Assembly: GCA_022511125.1 (NCBI GenBank)
Contig: JAFLSD010000011.1
Coordinates: 29,132-93,131, forward strand
Reading direction: 5' to 3'
DNA length: 64,000 nucleotides
From: Paramuribaculum sp.
Lineage (GTDB): Bacteria; Bacteroidota; Bacteroidia; Bacteroidales; Muribaculaceae
The translations under genes were made by a program, and so were the position numbers. Below, one piece after another: positions 51,667 through 60,202 of this stretch (the first letter of the stretch is position 1; each line of letters opens with the position of its first letter). The notes beneath the pieces were generated by a model, which worked only from the letters and a program-made list of their open reading frames with translations, was not told where the DNA came from and searched no databases.

Positions 51667-53326
51667 GCTGCTTTTTATCTCTTTCTATCAGTTCCAGCAG
51701 TTTTTCCACAGCCTTCTCTTCAGAAATGTTTTTCTCTACGCATTCCTTTCCTCGATAAAGACTCACACGACCTTTTCCTGCTCCCACATATCCATAATCG
51801 GCATCTGCCATTTCTCCGGGACCGTTTACAATACACCCCATAACTCCGATTTTCAAACCTTTCAATTCTTTTGTGGCTTCTTTTATCCGACCTAGCGTTT
51901 TCTGCAAATCGAAAAGTGTTCTCCCGCATCCCGGGCAAGCTATATATTCCGTCTGGGTAATTCTGAGCCGCGTCGACTGAAGTATCTTGAAAGAAAGCTC
52001 TGAAATCTCTTTTGAAGACAGTGCGGAAGCATCGATAAAGACACCGTCGCCCAAACCGTCGAGAAGTAACGAACCCAATTCTACCGAAGCTCGAAGCATT
52101 ATATCATCCTTGGGTCTCCCTTCATATCTAACCTTCAATATAATCGGATTATTAATTCCGTATTCTTGAAGTTCCGCTATAGCACTTCTTATGTCTCCTC
52201 TGAGGTTTTTATGCCGACTAAATAGAACGATTGGTTTATCATCGACTATACCCTTCAAATCATCCTGAGAGAAGGGTATATTTAACTGATACCATTCCGA
52301 CGCTTCATTCCGAGAATAATCGGGTCGCTGGTTTATATCGTCCTCGTAATCTCCTATCACTACAGGCGCATTTCCTCCACCTATATTTCCGAAAACTGTG
52401 CTTTTTAGTTTTTTAGGAATCTTATGCGATTTATCGCCAAGTGACGGGGCAGATGAAACATCTTCTATGATTTCAATTAATCGACGGGCTACGGGAAGCT
52501 CTTTCTCCGGATCTTCACTGAGCGACACCCTCACCGTGTCACCGATACCATCAAGCAACAACGTGCCGATACCTACCGCCGACTTTATCCTGCCGTCCTC
52601 GCCGTCACCCGCCTCAGTAACTCCGAGATGAATCGGAAATTTCATGTTTTCTTTATCCATCTCCTTCACCAATAGCCTGACAGTTTCAACCATTACAACG
52701 ACATTCGATGCTTTAATCGAAACCACGACATCCTTAAAACCTGTTTTTTGACAGATTCTTAGAAACTCCATCGCGCTTTCCGCCATACCGGCCGGTGTGT
52801 CGCCGTAACGACTCATGATTCTGTCCGACAACGAACCGTGATTCACCCCGACTCTTATTGCCGTACCGTTCTCGGCACATTCACGAATAAAAGGAGTGAC
52901 AGCCGCCTCTATCTTCTGAAGTTCAGCGCTATATTCCTCGTCTGTATATTCAAGTTTTGTGAAAGTGCGACCCGGATCCGCAAAGTTCCCAGGATTTATT
53001 CTTATCTTATCAGCATTCCCTATAGCTGCATAAGCTGCCTTAGGATTAAAATGAATATCTGCTACAATCGGCGTAAAATATCCTTTGTCCCGAAGGATTT
53101 TTCGTATCAATCCGATATTTGTCGATTCTCTGGTTCCTTGGGCGGTCAGCCTTACAAGTTCGGCTCCTGCTTCGATCGTACGTATTATCTGATCTACAGA
53201 GCCTTCAGTATTCATTGTTGAAGTGTTGGTCATAGTTTGGATTCTTATAGGATTAGAACCTCCTATACCCACCCCGGCCACTTTTGCCTCTGTTGTTTCA
53301 CGCCGTTTATAATCCAAACCACCCAT
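51647..53326 (-). CDS. ispG: 4-hydroxy-3-methylbut-2-enyl diphosphate synthase, large form
   Basis: IspG carries out the sixth step of the MEP isoprenoid pathway. The N-terminal barrel begins RRETTEAKVAGVGIGGSNPI and has IQTMTNTSTMNTEGSV, VADIHFNPKAA and RINPGNF. The C-terminal iron-sulphur part has CPGCGRTLFDLQ and GCIVNGPGEMADADYG, with the three cluster cysteines. At 559 aa it is much longer than the E. coli enzyme because of an extra middle domain, the form known from Bacteroidota, Chlamydiae and plants. It sits between ribD and purE. Confidence 0.94.
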   Translation of the reverse strand: MGGLDYKRRETTEAKVAGVGIGGSNPIRIQTMTNTSTMNTEGSVDQIIRTIEAGAELVRLTAQGTRESTNIGLIRKILRDKGYFTPIVADIHFNPKAAYAAIGNADKIRINPGNFADPGRTFTKLEYTDEEYSAELQKIEAAVTPFIRECAENGTAIRVGVNHGSLSDRIMSRYGDTPAGMAESAMEFLRICQKTGFKDVVVSIKASNVVVMVETVRLLVKEMDKENMKFPIHLGVTEAGDGEDGRIKSAVGIGTLLLDGIGDTVRVSLSEDPEKELPVARRLIEIIEDVSSAPSLGDKSHKIPKKLKSTVFGNIGGGNAPVVIGDYEDDINQRPDYSRNEASEWYQLNIPFSQDDLKGIVDDKPIVLFSRHKNLRGDIRSAIAELQEYGINNPIILKVRYEGRPKDDIMLRASVELGSLLLDGLGDGVFIDASALSSKEISELSFKILQSTRLRITQTEYIACPGCGRTLFDLQKTLGRIKEATKELKGLKIGVMGCIVNGPGEMADADYGYVGAGKGRVSLYRGKECVEKNISEEKAVEKLLELIERDKKQHEDIER

Positions 53327-53337
53327 ATCTTTTCTTC

Positions 53338-53844
53338 TTAGTTTACCTTGAACTTATAAGACACTTCTTTCAGATCTTCATTCGCCTTAACTATCTTCTC
53401 CTTAAGCCCTTCACGGTATTTATCAAACCTTTGCTTTATATTTTGATCGCTAAGCGACAGAATCTGAACGGCCATAACAGCTGCATTCATAGCGCCGTTT
53501 ATACCCATCGTAGCCACCGAAATTCCTGGCGGCATCTGCACTATTGAATACAGTGCATCTTTACCGTCCAGAGTCGAAGCGATAGGAATACCGATAACTG
53601 GCAGAGGGGTCAAAGCGGCTATCACTCCCGGTAGAGCCGCTGCCATACCCGCTGCCGCGATTATTACCTTCAATCCCCTTTCCTCTGCCGTCCGTGCAAA
53701 TTTTTCTACTTCGGCAGGAGTCCTATGAGCCGACAATGCATTCATCTCGAAAGGCACCTCCATCTCGTCTAAAAATTTTGCTGCCTTTGACAATATGGGA
53801 AGATCGCTTGTGCTTCCCATTATGATACTTACTAATGGTTTCAT
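53338..53844 (-). CDS. purE: N5-carboxyaminoimidazole ribonucleotide mutase
   Basis: PurE moves a carboxyl group in purine synthesis. The 168-aa protein has the N-terminal IIMGSTSDLP, the SAHRTP motif and the loop AAAGMAAALPGVIAALTPLP, all key contacts. Usual length and motifs are present. It lies 11 bp before ispG. No purK is adjacent. Confidence 0.95.
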   Translation of the reverse strand: MKPLVSIIMGSTSDLPILSKAAKFLDEMEVPFEMNALSAHRTPAEVEKFARTAEERGLKVIIAAAGMAAALPGVIAALTPLPVIGIPIASTLDGKDALYSIVQMPPGISVATMGINGAMNAAVMAVQILSLSDQNIKQRFDKYREGLKEKIVKANEDLKEVSYKFKVN

Positions 53845-53857
53845 ATCTCTTTTCTTA

Positions 53858-54472
53858 TCAATTGATTGCAGTTATAAAATAAACACATAAAAAGCCGTTT
53901 GCATTTCCGGCCAATACCTGACCGAGCGTATGTCGCTCAAGGAGTAGCCGCGCCGTTCCGACAAGTCCGGCCACTATTATCACACCTATAGTCACCCATT
54001 GCATCGTCTCCCCATTAACTTCAGCGCCGAGATTCATAATCCTGAAACACAGAGCTATGACTCCTCCTGTTGCTGAACCGTGCGCACTGATTTTCCACCA
54101 GCGGTTTACAATCACATCAATAACCACAGCGAGTGCTCCGCCCATCATGAACAAAGCCAGCCACGCAGGTGCATGGGAACGCCACAGAAAAAAAGCGCTC
54201 GCCAAATAGCTCAGACCGGTGATAATATAAGGCACCATCCGCTCTTTCTGATTGTTCAGCTGCACATCCGACAGAAATTTCAACCTGTAAAGAAGATATA
54301 TACATAGAACCGGCAAGACGCACGTGATGCCCCAGATGAACAAGCTCACCGACCATCTTAGAGTCAGAGGTGTGAGGCTTAACATCGTGCAGAACATGGC
54401 GATTATCACCGCGTATGTTGGCATGAGAAGCGGCGAGAAAATGGTTGATATTATATGTGATAGCACTTTCAT
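53858..54472 (-). CDS. PAP2-like membrane phosphatase
   Basis: A 204-aa membrane protein with about five helices (IISTIFSPLLMPTYAVIIAMF, LFIWGITCVLPVLCIYLL, IITGLSYLASAFFLW). Two conserved motifs of the PAP2 superfamily are seen near the end: KISAHGSATGG and RLLLERHTLGQVLAG, which provide the His residues. The classic first motif KxxxxxxRP is not obvious (QKERMVPYI). It may act on lipid phosphates such as undecaprenyl diphosphate. Next to purE and rpoN in the same operon. Confidence 0.7.
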   Translation of the reverse strand: MKVLSHIISTIFSPLLMPTYAVIIAMFCTMLSLTPLTLRWSVSLFIWGITCVLPVLCIYLLYRLKFLSDVQLNNQKERMVPYIITGLSYLASAFFLWRSHAPAWLALFMMGGALAVVIDVIVNRWWKISAHGSATGGVIALCFRIMNLGAEVNGETMQWVTIGVIIVAGLVGTARLLLERHTLGQVLAGNANGFLCVYFITAIN

Positions 54473-54486
54473 CTTTTAGTACTGGT

Positions 54487-55941
54487 TTAAATTTGCTTTC
54501 GTAAACGGGCCACGGGTATGCCGGCTTTTTCCCTATATTTGGAAATTGTTCTTCTGGCTATGTCATATCCTGCCTCTTTCATCTTATCCATTAGAGCTTC
54601 ATCTGTTAGGGGCTTTTCTTTATCCTCATTGTCGATGATTTCTTTAATTTTCGTAAGGATCTCAATGTGAGACGCATCACTGTCTTCTTTCGGTCGTTCG
54701 TTAAAGAAGAACTTTAAGGAATATATGCCGTTATTTGTTGCTACATATTTGCCCGATGTCGCACGGCTTACCACAGATATATCATAGCCCGTGGCTTCTG
54801 CAACATCCTTAAGAATCATTGGCTTTAATTTCAGTTCGTCATCGGTCAGAAAAAAGTCCCGCTGGAATTTCATTATCGCCGTCATCACCCGCAACAATGT
54901 TTCCCTTCTCATCTCGAGAGCCTTGATAAATTCGTGAGCCTCTTCCCTTTTTGTTCGGATAAACGTTCTCACATCATTTTCGGCTCTCGAACTTTTAGCC
55001 GGAACGATCACATTGGCTTCCGCAAACGTCTGTTCAATCTGCAAAGAAGGAATGCTGTTCGGAATTGTCAGCACAAGATTATCTCCTTCGGCCTCCACGA
55101 TGAAATCAGGAATTATATGCGATGCTCGCAATTCTGCTTCTCCGGCGCCTGAAAACGCTGCTCCGGGCTTCGGATTTAGAGTCTTTATTTCCTCTATCGC
55201 TGCTTTTATTCGGTCGAGGCTCATGCCTGTGGCCGATTGCAGCCTTTCGAATTTCATTGAAGAAAACAGGTCGAAATAATGAGTTATAATTTCCAACGCG
55301 TCATCAAGGGCTTTATTATCGGCCTCTACACCTACTTTTCTCTTCAATTGTAATAGCAGACAATCTCTCAGATCCACAGCTCCTATACCTGCAGGATCAA
55401 GCGATCTGATTTTTTCCCAAACAGACTTCATTTCTTCTGTAGTGGCATCGATTCCGCCCGTAATTACTACGTCGTCTTCTATTGCTCGTAAACTACGGGT
55501 CATATAACCGTTATCGTCAATATCGCCGATAATATAACGTGCTATTTCAATCTCTTTTTCAGACATTTTTGTTTGAAGAAGCTGATTCATCAGCCACTCC
55601 ATCAGTGTTGTATCGCTCTCTGATGCATGAGGCTCAAAATATCGTTCGCTGTTCTTCTCCGAGGGCAACGAAAGCCGATAACCCGGTATTTCGTCCTCAT
55701 TCCTATAGTCTGCCAATTGAAGCTCTTCCGCACTCTCACTGAAATCATCCTCGTCAGTTCTCGAAATATCATGATCGGCATCGTCTACCGATTCCAAAGC
55801 CGGATTTTCGTCAAGTTCGCGACGCACTTCTTCCTCAAGCTCCGAATCGTTCATCTCAAGAAGCCTCACATACTGCACTTGCAGTGGAGATAGGCTCTGG
55901 TGCAGTTTTTGCTCTTGAGTCAGACTTAGCTTACCTTTCAT
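54487..55941 (-). CDS. rpoN: RNA polymerase sigma-54 factor
   Basis: Sigma-54 directs RNA polymerase to -24/-12 promoters and needs an activator ATPase. The 484-aa protein has the Gln/Leu-rich N-terminal region I (LSLTQEQKLHQSLSPLQVQYV), an acidic region II, the core-binding domain, a helix-turn-helix (VAEATGYDISVVSRATSGKY), and the RpoN box ARRTISKYREKAGIPVARLR near the end. No activator is encoded in the window, so its targets are unknown. It lies in the operon between the LegB-like and PAP2-like genes. Confidence 0.95.
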   Translation of the reverse strand: MKGKLSLTQEQKLHQSLSPLQVQYVRLLEMNDSELEEEVRRELDENPALESVDDADHDISRTDEDDFSESAEELQLADYRNEDEIPGYRLSLPSEKNSERYFEPHASESDTTLMEWLMNQLLQTKMSEKEIEIARYIIGDIDDNGYMTRSLRAIEDDVVITGGIDATTEEMKSVWEKIRSLDPAGIGAVDLRDCLLLQLKRKVGVEADNKALDDALEIITHYFDLFSSMKFERLQSATGMSLDRIKAAIEEIKTLNPKPGAAFSGAGEAELRASHIIPDFIVEAEGDNLVLTIPNSIPSLQIEQTFAEANVIVPAKSSRAENDVRTFIRTKREEAHEFIKALEMRRETLLRVMTAIMKFQRDFFLTDDELKLKPMILKDVAEATGYDISVVSRATSGKYVATNNGIYSLKFFFNERPKEDSDASHIEILTKIKEIIDNEDKEKPLTDEALMDKMKEAGYDIARRTISKYREKAGIPVARLRKQI

Positions 55942-55955
55942 AATCCACGAATATT

Positions 55956-56963
55956 CTATCGGTTATATTCCTCCCATTTATAACGGCTCAGATTTTCAGG
56001 CTTCAAGAACCATCCTATCGTTTCTTTCAGTCCTGACTCCAACGTATAAAGTGGCTCCCAATCCGTCAGTTCTTTTAGTTTTGAGCTGTCACCGCACAGG
56101 CGCATCACCTCGCTCTTTGCTGGGCGAAGTCGCGTCTTATCGACTACATATTTGACATCACTACCCATCAATCGGGCTATTGTCTTCAATGTATCTTCCA
56201 TTGATATTTCGGTTCCGGTCGCGATATTTATCTCCTCCCCTTCCACGTCTTCGGCATTGGCGATTGCAAGGAAACCTCTGGCTGTGTCGCGCACATAATT
56301 GAAATCGCGTGTCGGCCTTAAATCGCCTACCTTTATTTCCTTGGCTCCGTTTGCAATCTGTGTGATTATCGTCGGAATGATTGCGCGTGCACTCTGTCGT
56401 GGACCGAATGTATTAAATGGGCGTGCTATGACCACCGGCAAGCCGAAAGCATTGTGGAAACTCATTGCTATAGCGTCTGCTCCTATTTTTGATGCCGAAT
56501 AGGGCGATTGTGGTTGCTTAGGATGCGTTTCCTTGATCGGAACGCTCAGCGCCGTTCCATAGACCTCGCTCGTCGAAGTGATTATCACTCTCTTAACGTT
56601 ATTCTCAAGAGCTGCTTCGCATATATTGAGCGTCCCTTTTATATTTGTGTCAACATAACTGTCGGGAGCTATATAACTGTACGGAATCGCTATAAGAGCG
56701 GCTAAATGGAATATCATATCACATCCTTCCGCTATCCTTTTGCAGAAAAACGGATCCCTGACATCACCGCTGACGATTTCAAGATTTCCCCCATGAGAGT
56801 TCAAGCCCTCGAGCCATCCGTTAAAATTAAAGGAATTATAATAGCTCAAAGCCCGCACCTGATATCCCTCTTCGAGCAGAAGCTCAGTCAGATGAGACCC
56901 TATAAAACCGTCCGCACCCGTCACGAGAACCTTACATTTATTTCCTATCTTATTGTCTGACAT
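55956..56963 (-). CDS. LegB-like NAD-dependent sugar 4,6-dehydratase
   Basis: A 335-aa short-chain dehydrogenase/reductase acting on a nucleotide sugar. The NAD site is TGADGFIGSHL; the catalytic set is TSTSEVYG and YSASK (Tyr and Lys). The segment YYNSFNFNGWLEG and AALIAIPYSYIAPDSYVDTN closely resembles LegB, which starts legionaminic acid synthesis from UDP-GlcNAc or its analogue. Other leg genes are not present here, so a related dehydratase for another surface sugar is equally possible. It overlaps the lipocalin-like gene by 1 nt (TAATG). Confidence 0.82.
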   Translation of the reverse strand: MSDNKIGNKCKVLVTGADGFIGSHLTELLLEEGYQVRALSYYNSFNFNGWLEGLNSHGGNLEIVSGDVRDPFFCKRIAEGCDMIFHLAALIAIPYSYIAPDSYVDTNIKGTLNICEAALENNVKRVIITSTSEVYGTALSVPIKETHPKQPQSPYSASKIGADAIAMSFHNAFGLPVVIARPFNTFGPRQSARAIIPTIITQIANGAKEIKVGDLRPTRDFNYVRDTARGFLAIANAEDVEGEEINIATGTEISMEDTLKTIARLMGSDVKYVVDKTRLRPAKSEVMRLCGDSSKLKELTDWEPLYTLESGLKETIGWFLKPENLSRYKWEEYNR

Positions 56964-57415
56964 TAATATAGCTTTTTCAAATAATACGATAATATTTCTC
57001 CCGAGTCGGCCACATAATCCAATCGGGCGTTTTTACCGCTCAAATTTACTATTTTCATTTCAATTAATCGCAACCATGGCAGATGTAATTCGGGAACATA
57101 ACCATATTGCGTATCTCCATCTTCATTTTCCGGTATTTCAAAAAACATTTTACCGTCCGCCTCATGCCATCGAACGAAGCAATTATTTATCACATAATGT
57201 GAGTCTTGAGCCTGATTCTCCATCACATCGTTTTGGAATTTCAGCACTACGTTGCCGCTGTATCCTTCATCAGGGCGCCCGTCGATCTCTATATTGGTCA
57301 CTTGCCACATCCCGAACCAGATGCCTATATCGCCGTCATTTCTTATACACGATAACGAGCTCAACAGAACCGTTACCATAAAAAACATACCGTAAACCGA
57401 CCTCTTATCTCCCAT
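56963..57415 (-). CDS. Lipocalin-like lipoprotein
   Basis: A small lipoprotein of 150 aa. The N-terminus MGDKRSVYGMFFMVTVLLSSLSC has a lipobox ending in Cys23. The body is beta-rich with GIWFGMWQVTNIEIDG and ending ARLDYVADSGEILSYYLKKLY, a lipocalin-like pattern seen in Bacteroidales proteins. Ligand and role are unknown. It overlaps wzi-like gene by 11 nt and the dehydratase gene by 1 nt, so it belongs to the operon. Confidence 0.65.
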   Translation of the reverse strand: MGDKRSVYGMFFMVTVLLSSLSCIRNDGDIGIWFGMWQVTNIEIDGRPDEGYSGNVVLKFQNDVMENQAQDSHYVINNCFVRWHEADGKMFFEIPENEDGDTQYGYVPELHLPWLRLIEMKIVNLSGKNARLDYVADSGEILSYYLKKLY

Positions 57416-58985
57416 AACCTATCTTCCCTTTATATGTCAGTCCTATCTCCAATCCGAAAGCGTTCCCGGGCAGTTTGCCACGATCTAAACCGACACCTAA
57501 GCATGCCGACCATCCCTTAAATCGTTCTGGACTCCAGCTCGCTCCACCGAAAAACGAAAAGGAACTCCGAGGTGGCAGTAACGCTATAAAACCGTTACCG
57601 TAAGCTTTTCTCCAGCTCCCTAAAAATTTCCATTTCACTTCTTTACCTGCCCATCCTTCAGCACCTACATGAAAACCGCGCATCCGGTTACCGATGAATG
57701 CCATATAGCCGTCCCTGTTATAAAGCGGTGACATTACCATCGCGTTACCCATTCCCATACCGTAATTGGCATAGGAATTGTAATAAGCATTATTATAGTA
57801 ATCGTCTGCACCTGTCGCCTGCCCTGTCAGACCGGTTCCGGGATGATCGCCCGGAGCCCAATGTATCGGACCGCTCTGATTGGTGAGATCTAAATACTCT
57901 ACGACTATATCACTGATTGCCCCTCTTTTCTTTCCGTTTCTATACTCGATACCGTACAGACCGTCTAATCCGTTTCGTTTAGCCATCCCTGAACCGTCCT
58001 CCCACGGCCATTCGAAATAAGCCGACACCACCTCTTCGTTCCTCAACCGCAGATCGAACCTCGCGTCCCACGATCCTAAAGTGTTACCTATAGCGAAATC
58101 TTCTATCTTACCGGCAGCTGGAGGGAATAGTATTTTGAAAAAATCTGCGAATTTTATTCCCCTGTTATCGGTCTTTACATATTTGCCGCGATAATAATAT
58201 TCAGTTTTTCCACCGAATTGAGCCGAACTCTGGACACCGAAAGTCACCGTAAGCATTCGATCGGGTTTTGTCCTGAAATATACTCTCCTATAAGTGAACC
58301 ATGTCCCGCTCGCCAATTTTGAGCTATAATAATCCGCATGGTTTTTCCACCAGCCGGCATCTGTAAACTTACCGTAAGAAAGCTCCCCTTCTATCTGAAG
58401 CCAACCCTTCGTAAATGGAATGTCTTGAAAATCAACGAAGCCGGCCGACAATTGAGGGATTGGCCTTGAGTTCGCGCTCAGAGTCATGTCGCCGCTTGAA
58501 AGGCCGTGGGTCAAAAGACTCGAACCCTTCTCTTTCATACCCAACATCACTTCGACGCTTCGCCACTTTATCTCCCCATACAGTTGCTCTATTCGAAATC
58601 GCCCCGGATATTCTTTGTGTGTGTACCATTCCTCGTCTCTGGCCGAATATCTTTCATATTCCACCCCGTTGCTTGCGCCCCCAATGAGTTCCGCCACGAA
58701 ACCATACGAAAATCTATTTGCTTTATTGATTTTTTTCTCTATTTTGCCTTTTACAAATATATTTCTTGCTGATGTGATTGTTCCGAATCTGTTTGCAGAT
58801 ATGTAAAATGGTGCGAAATCTCCCCTTCCCGCTGTAGCTGTCATCCTGCCTTCATACTCCAATGTGTCGTTTGGTAAATAGTCCGAAGCGACTGCCGCTT
58901 TCATGCCGACCGACAAAAAAGCTATTATCGCCGTTATGAAGGGAACCGATCTCATTGCAAAATCATACAATCTTGACATTAACAT
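57405..58985 (-). CDS. Wzi family capsule-assembly outer-membrane protein
   Basis: A 526-aa outer-membrane beta-barrel of the Wzi family, which helps to anchor capsule or exopolysaccharide on the surface. The N-terminus carries a signal (FITAIIAFLSVGMKAAVAS). The mature part begins LEYEGRMTATAGRGDFAPFY and has many amphipathic strands (FRIEQLYGEIKWRSVEVMLGM, GFVDFQDIPFTKGWLQIEG). The last residues, GLEIGLTYKGKIGYGR, end without aromatic residue. ATG 58979 is an alternative start. First gene of the operon with the LegB-like dehydratase; together they hint at surface-sugar display. Confidence 0.82.
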   Translation of the reverse strand: MLMSRLYDFAMRSVPFITAIIAFLSVGMKAAVASDYLPNDTLEYEGRMTATAGRGDFAPFYISANRFGTITSARNIFVKGKIEKKINKANRFSYGFVAELIGGASNGVEYERYSARDEEWYTHKEYPGRFRIEQLYGEIKWRSVEVMLGMKEKGSSLLTHGLSSGDMTLSANSRPIPQLSAGFVDFQDIPFTKGWLQIEGELSYGKFTDAGWWKNHADYYSSKLASGTWFTYRRVYFRTKPDRMLTVTFGVQSSAQFGGKTEYYYRGKYVKTDNRGIKFADFFKILFPPAAGKIEDFAIGNTLGSWDARFDLRLRNEEVVSAYFEWPWEDGSGMAKRNGLDGLYGIEYRNGKKRGAISDIVVEYLDLTNQSGPIHWAPGDHPGTGLTGQATGADDYYNNAYYNSYANYGMGMGNAMVMSPLYNRDGYMAFIGNRMRGFHVGAEGWAGKEVKWKFLGSWRKAYGNGFIALLPPRSSFSFFGGASWSPERFKGWSACLGVGLDRGKLPGNAFGLEIGLTYKGKIGYGR

Positions 58986-58995
58986 ATATTCATCA

Positions 58996-59024
58996 CAAAA
59001 TTACTGATTTTTCATTACTTTTGC
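58996..59024. promoter_or_regulatory. Divergent promoters between wzi-like and DUF5106 genes
   Basis: On the minus strand TAATTTTG (59003-58996) precedes the Wzi gene by 11 nt. On the plus strand TACTTTTGC (59016-59024) is only 3 nt from the ATG at 59028, predicting a leaderless mRNA for the DUF5106 gene. Both lie within a 42-bp gap. Confidence 0.6.
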
Positions 59025-59027
59025 ATC

Positions 59028-59942
59028 ATGAAAAAGTTACTGAAAACAATCCTTTGCCTCTCTCTGACTGTCACATCGATTAATCTCTACGCTCAGACTG
59101 GTCGCGAGCTTCAACTTCCCGATGTGCCTTCCGATCTACGCGATGTTAAATCTCGTGCTGCCTATGTCGTCTCTCATTTTTGGGATAACATGGATTTTAA
59201 CGACACACTCGCGTTGAACGACAATGATTTCATGGAGCAGAATTTCGCCAATTTTGCCGGATTGATGCCTTTGGCCGATATCGACGCGATTATGCCCGCT
59301 ACTGCGCGAAATCTTCTCACCTCATTGAAAAGCAACCCCAAAGCCTACCTCCTCATGCTTGATCTTGCAGAAATTTACCTCTATGATTACGCTTCACCTC
59401 TTAGGTATGAGCTGGCTTACGTTCCGTTTATCCAACAGGCTCTTTCCGACGGGATAATTGATGATGCACGCAAAGCGCGTTTCGAATATACGCTTGAGGA
59501 AGCGGCCAAAAATGCACCCGGCTCTAAAACGCCCGACATAGAGCTCGTTGATGCGGCCGGTGATACAAAGACACTCTCTGCTGTTATTCCTGGCAATACT
59601 AAATACTCGTTGCTCTATCTCTATGATCCTGATTGCAGCCATTGCACCGAGCTTATTGCGGCTTTGAAAGATGACCCCATTATATCGGCCGCCCTCGCTA
59701 ATAATCTGCTCTCTATCCTGGCTGTCAATATCATGGGAATGGACGCGATGTCGACAGCTGGATCGCTCATACCGTCTGACTGGATTTCTCTCGCGGCCGT
59801 AGATACGGAATTTAATGAAACCGAAGCATTCAATCTTCCTTCTCTTCCTGTCATCTACCTTATTGATCCCGACATGACCGTCATACTTAAGGAGGCAAAT
59901 CCTCAGCAGTTGTTATCGAAACTTGCCGCTGAAATGAAATAA
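59028..59942 (+). CDS. DUF5106 and thioredoxin-fold exported protein
   Basis: A 304-aa exported protein with a DUF5106 N-terminal region and a thioredoxin-like C-terminal domain. Signal peptide: KKLLKTILCLSLTVTSINLYAQ. The first part (SDLRDVKSRAAYVVSHFWDNM) is the DUF5106 pattern. The redox motif is CSHC in YDPDCSHCTELI, followed by the cis-Pro in NLPSLPVIYLID. It likely acts in periplasmic disulphide exchange. Transcribed divergently from the Wzi operon, with the -7 box directly before its ATG. Confidence 0.85.
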   Translation: MKKLLKTILCLSLTVTSINLYAQTGRELQLPDVPSDLRDVKSRAAYVVSHFWDNMDFNDTLALNDNDFMEQNFANFAGLMPLADIDAIMPATARNLLTSLKSNPKAYLLMLDLAEIYLYDYASPLRYELAYVPFIQQALSDGIIDDARKARFEYTLEEAAKNAPGSKTPDIELVDAAGDTKTLSAVIPGNTKYSLLYLYDPDCSHCTELIAALKDDPIISAALANNLLSILAVNIMGMDAMSTAGSLIPSDWISLAAVDTEFNETEAFNLPSLPVIYLIDPDMTVILKEANPQQLLSKLAAEMK

Positions 59943-59964
59943 TTTTTCTATAATCTTTTCTCAG

Positions 59965-60023
59965 TACAATAAATAGAACCCTCTCTACGTTATATCTTCG
60001 ACAAAGAGATGACATTTATTGTA
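59965..60023. repeat. 10-bp inverted repeat before the small ORF
   Basis: TACAATAAAT (59965-59974) and ATTTATTGTA (60014-60023) are perfectly complementary with a 39-nt loop. The right arm ends 4 nt before the start codon of a 56-aa ORF, so a hairpin could hide that start. A small mobile-element end is the other option. Confidence 0.5.
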
Positions 60024-60027
60024 TTTG

Positions 60028-60198
60028 ATGGAAAATCATAACGACCCGAATAAAGACCGGCGACATGGAGATTTTGGTGATAAAAACCGGCCTGTCCGAC
60101 AACATGCTTCTGAATATTCCATGAGCGTGATACGTCAGTTTGCACGAATCATCATCAAGAGCAGGATTTTCCCTTCATCTCGAGTCTTCCCTAATTGA
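60028..60198 (+). CDS. Candidate 56-aa basic small protein
   Basis: A short open frame of 56 codons (MENHNDPNKDRRHGDFGDKN and on) ending just 4 bp before the glycosyltransferase start. The first half is charged and polar; the second half has a basic amphipathic stretch (SVIRQFARIIIKSRIFPSS) that could bind membranes. No family is recognised. Position and spacing fit translation coupled to the glycosyltransferase, but the coding status rests on the open frame alone. Confidence 0.4.
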   Translation: MENHNDPNKDRRHGDFGDKNRPVRQHASEYSMSVIRQFARIIIKSRIFPSSRVFPN

Positions 60199-60202
60199 CT
60201 AT

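Noticed and set aside
60140-60202. Extended glycosyltransferase start at TTG 60140
   Set aside because: The 21 extra residues do not match the family, and the ATG at 60203 directly gives the typical MDLSIIIPFYN start.
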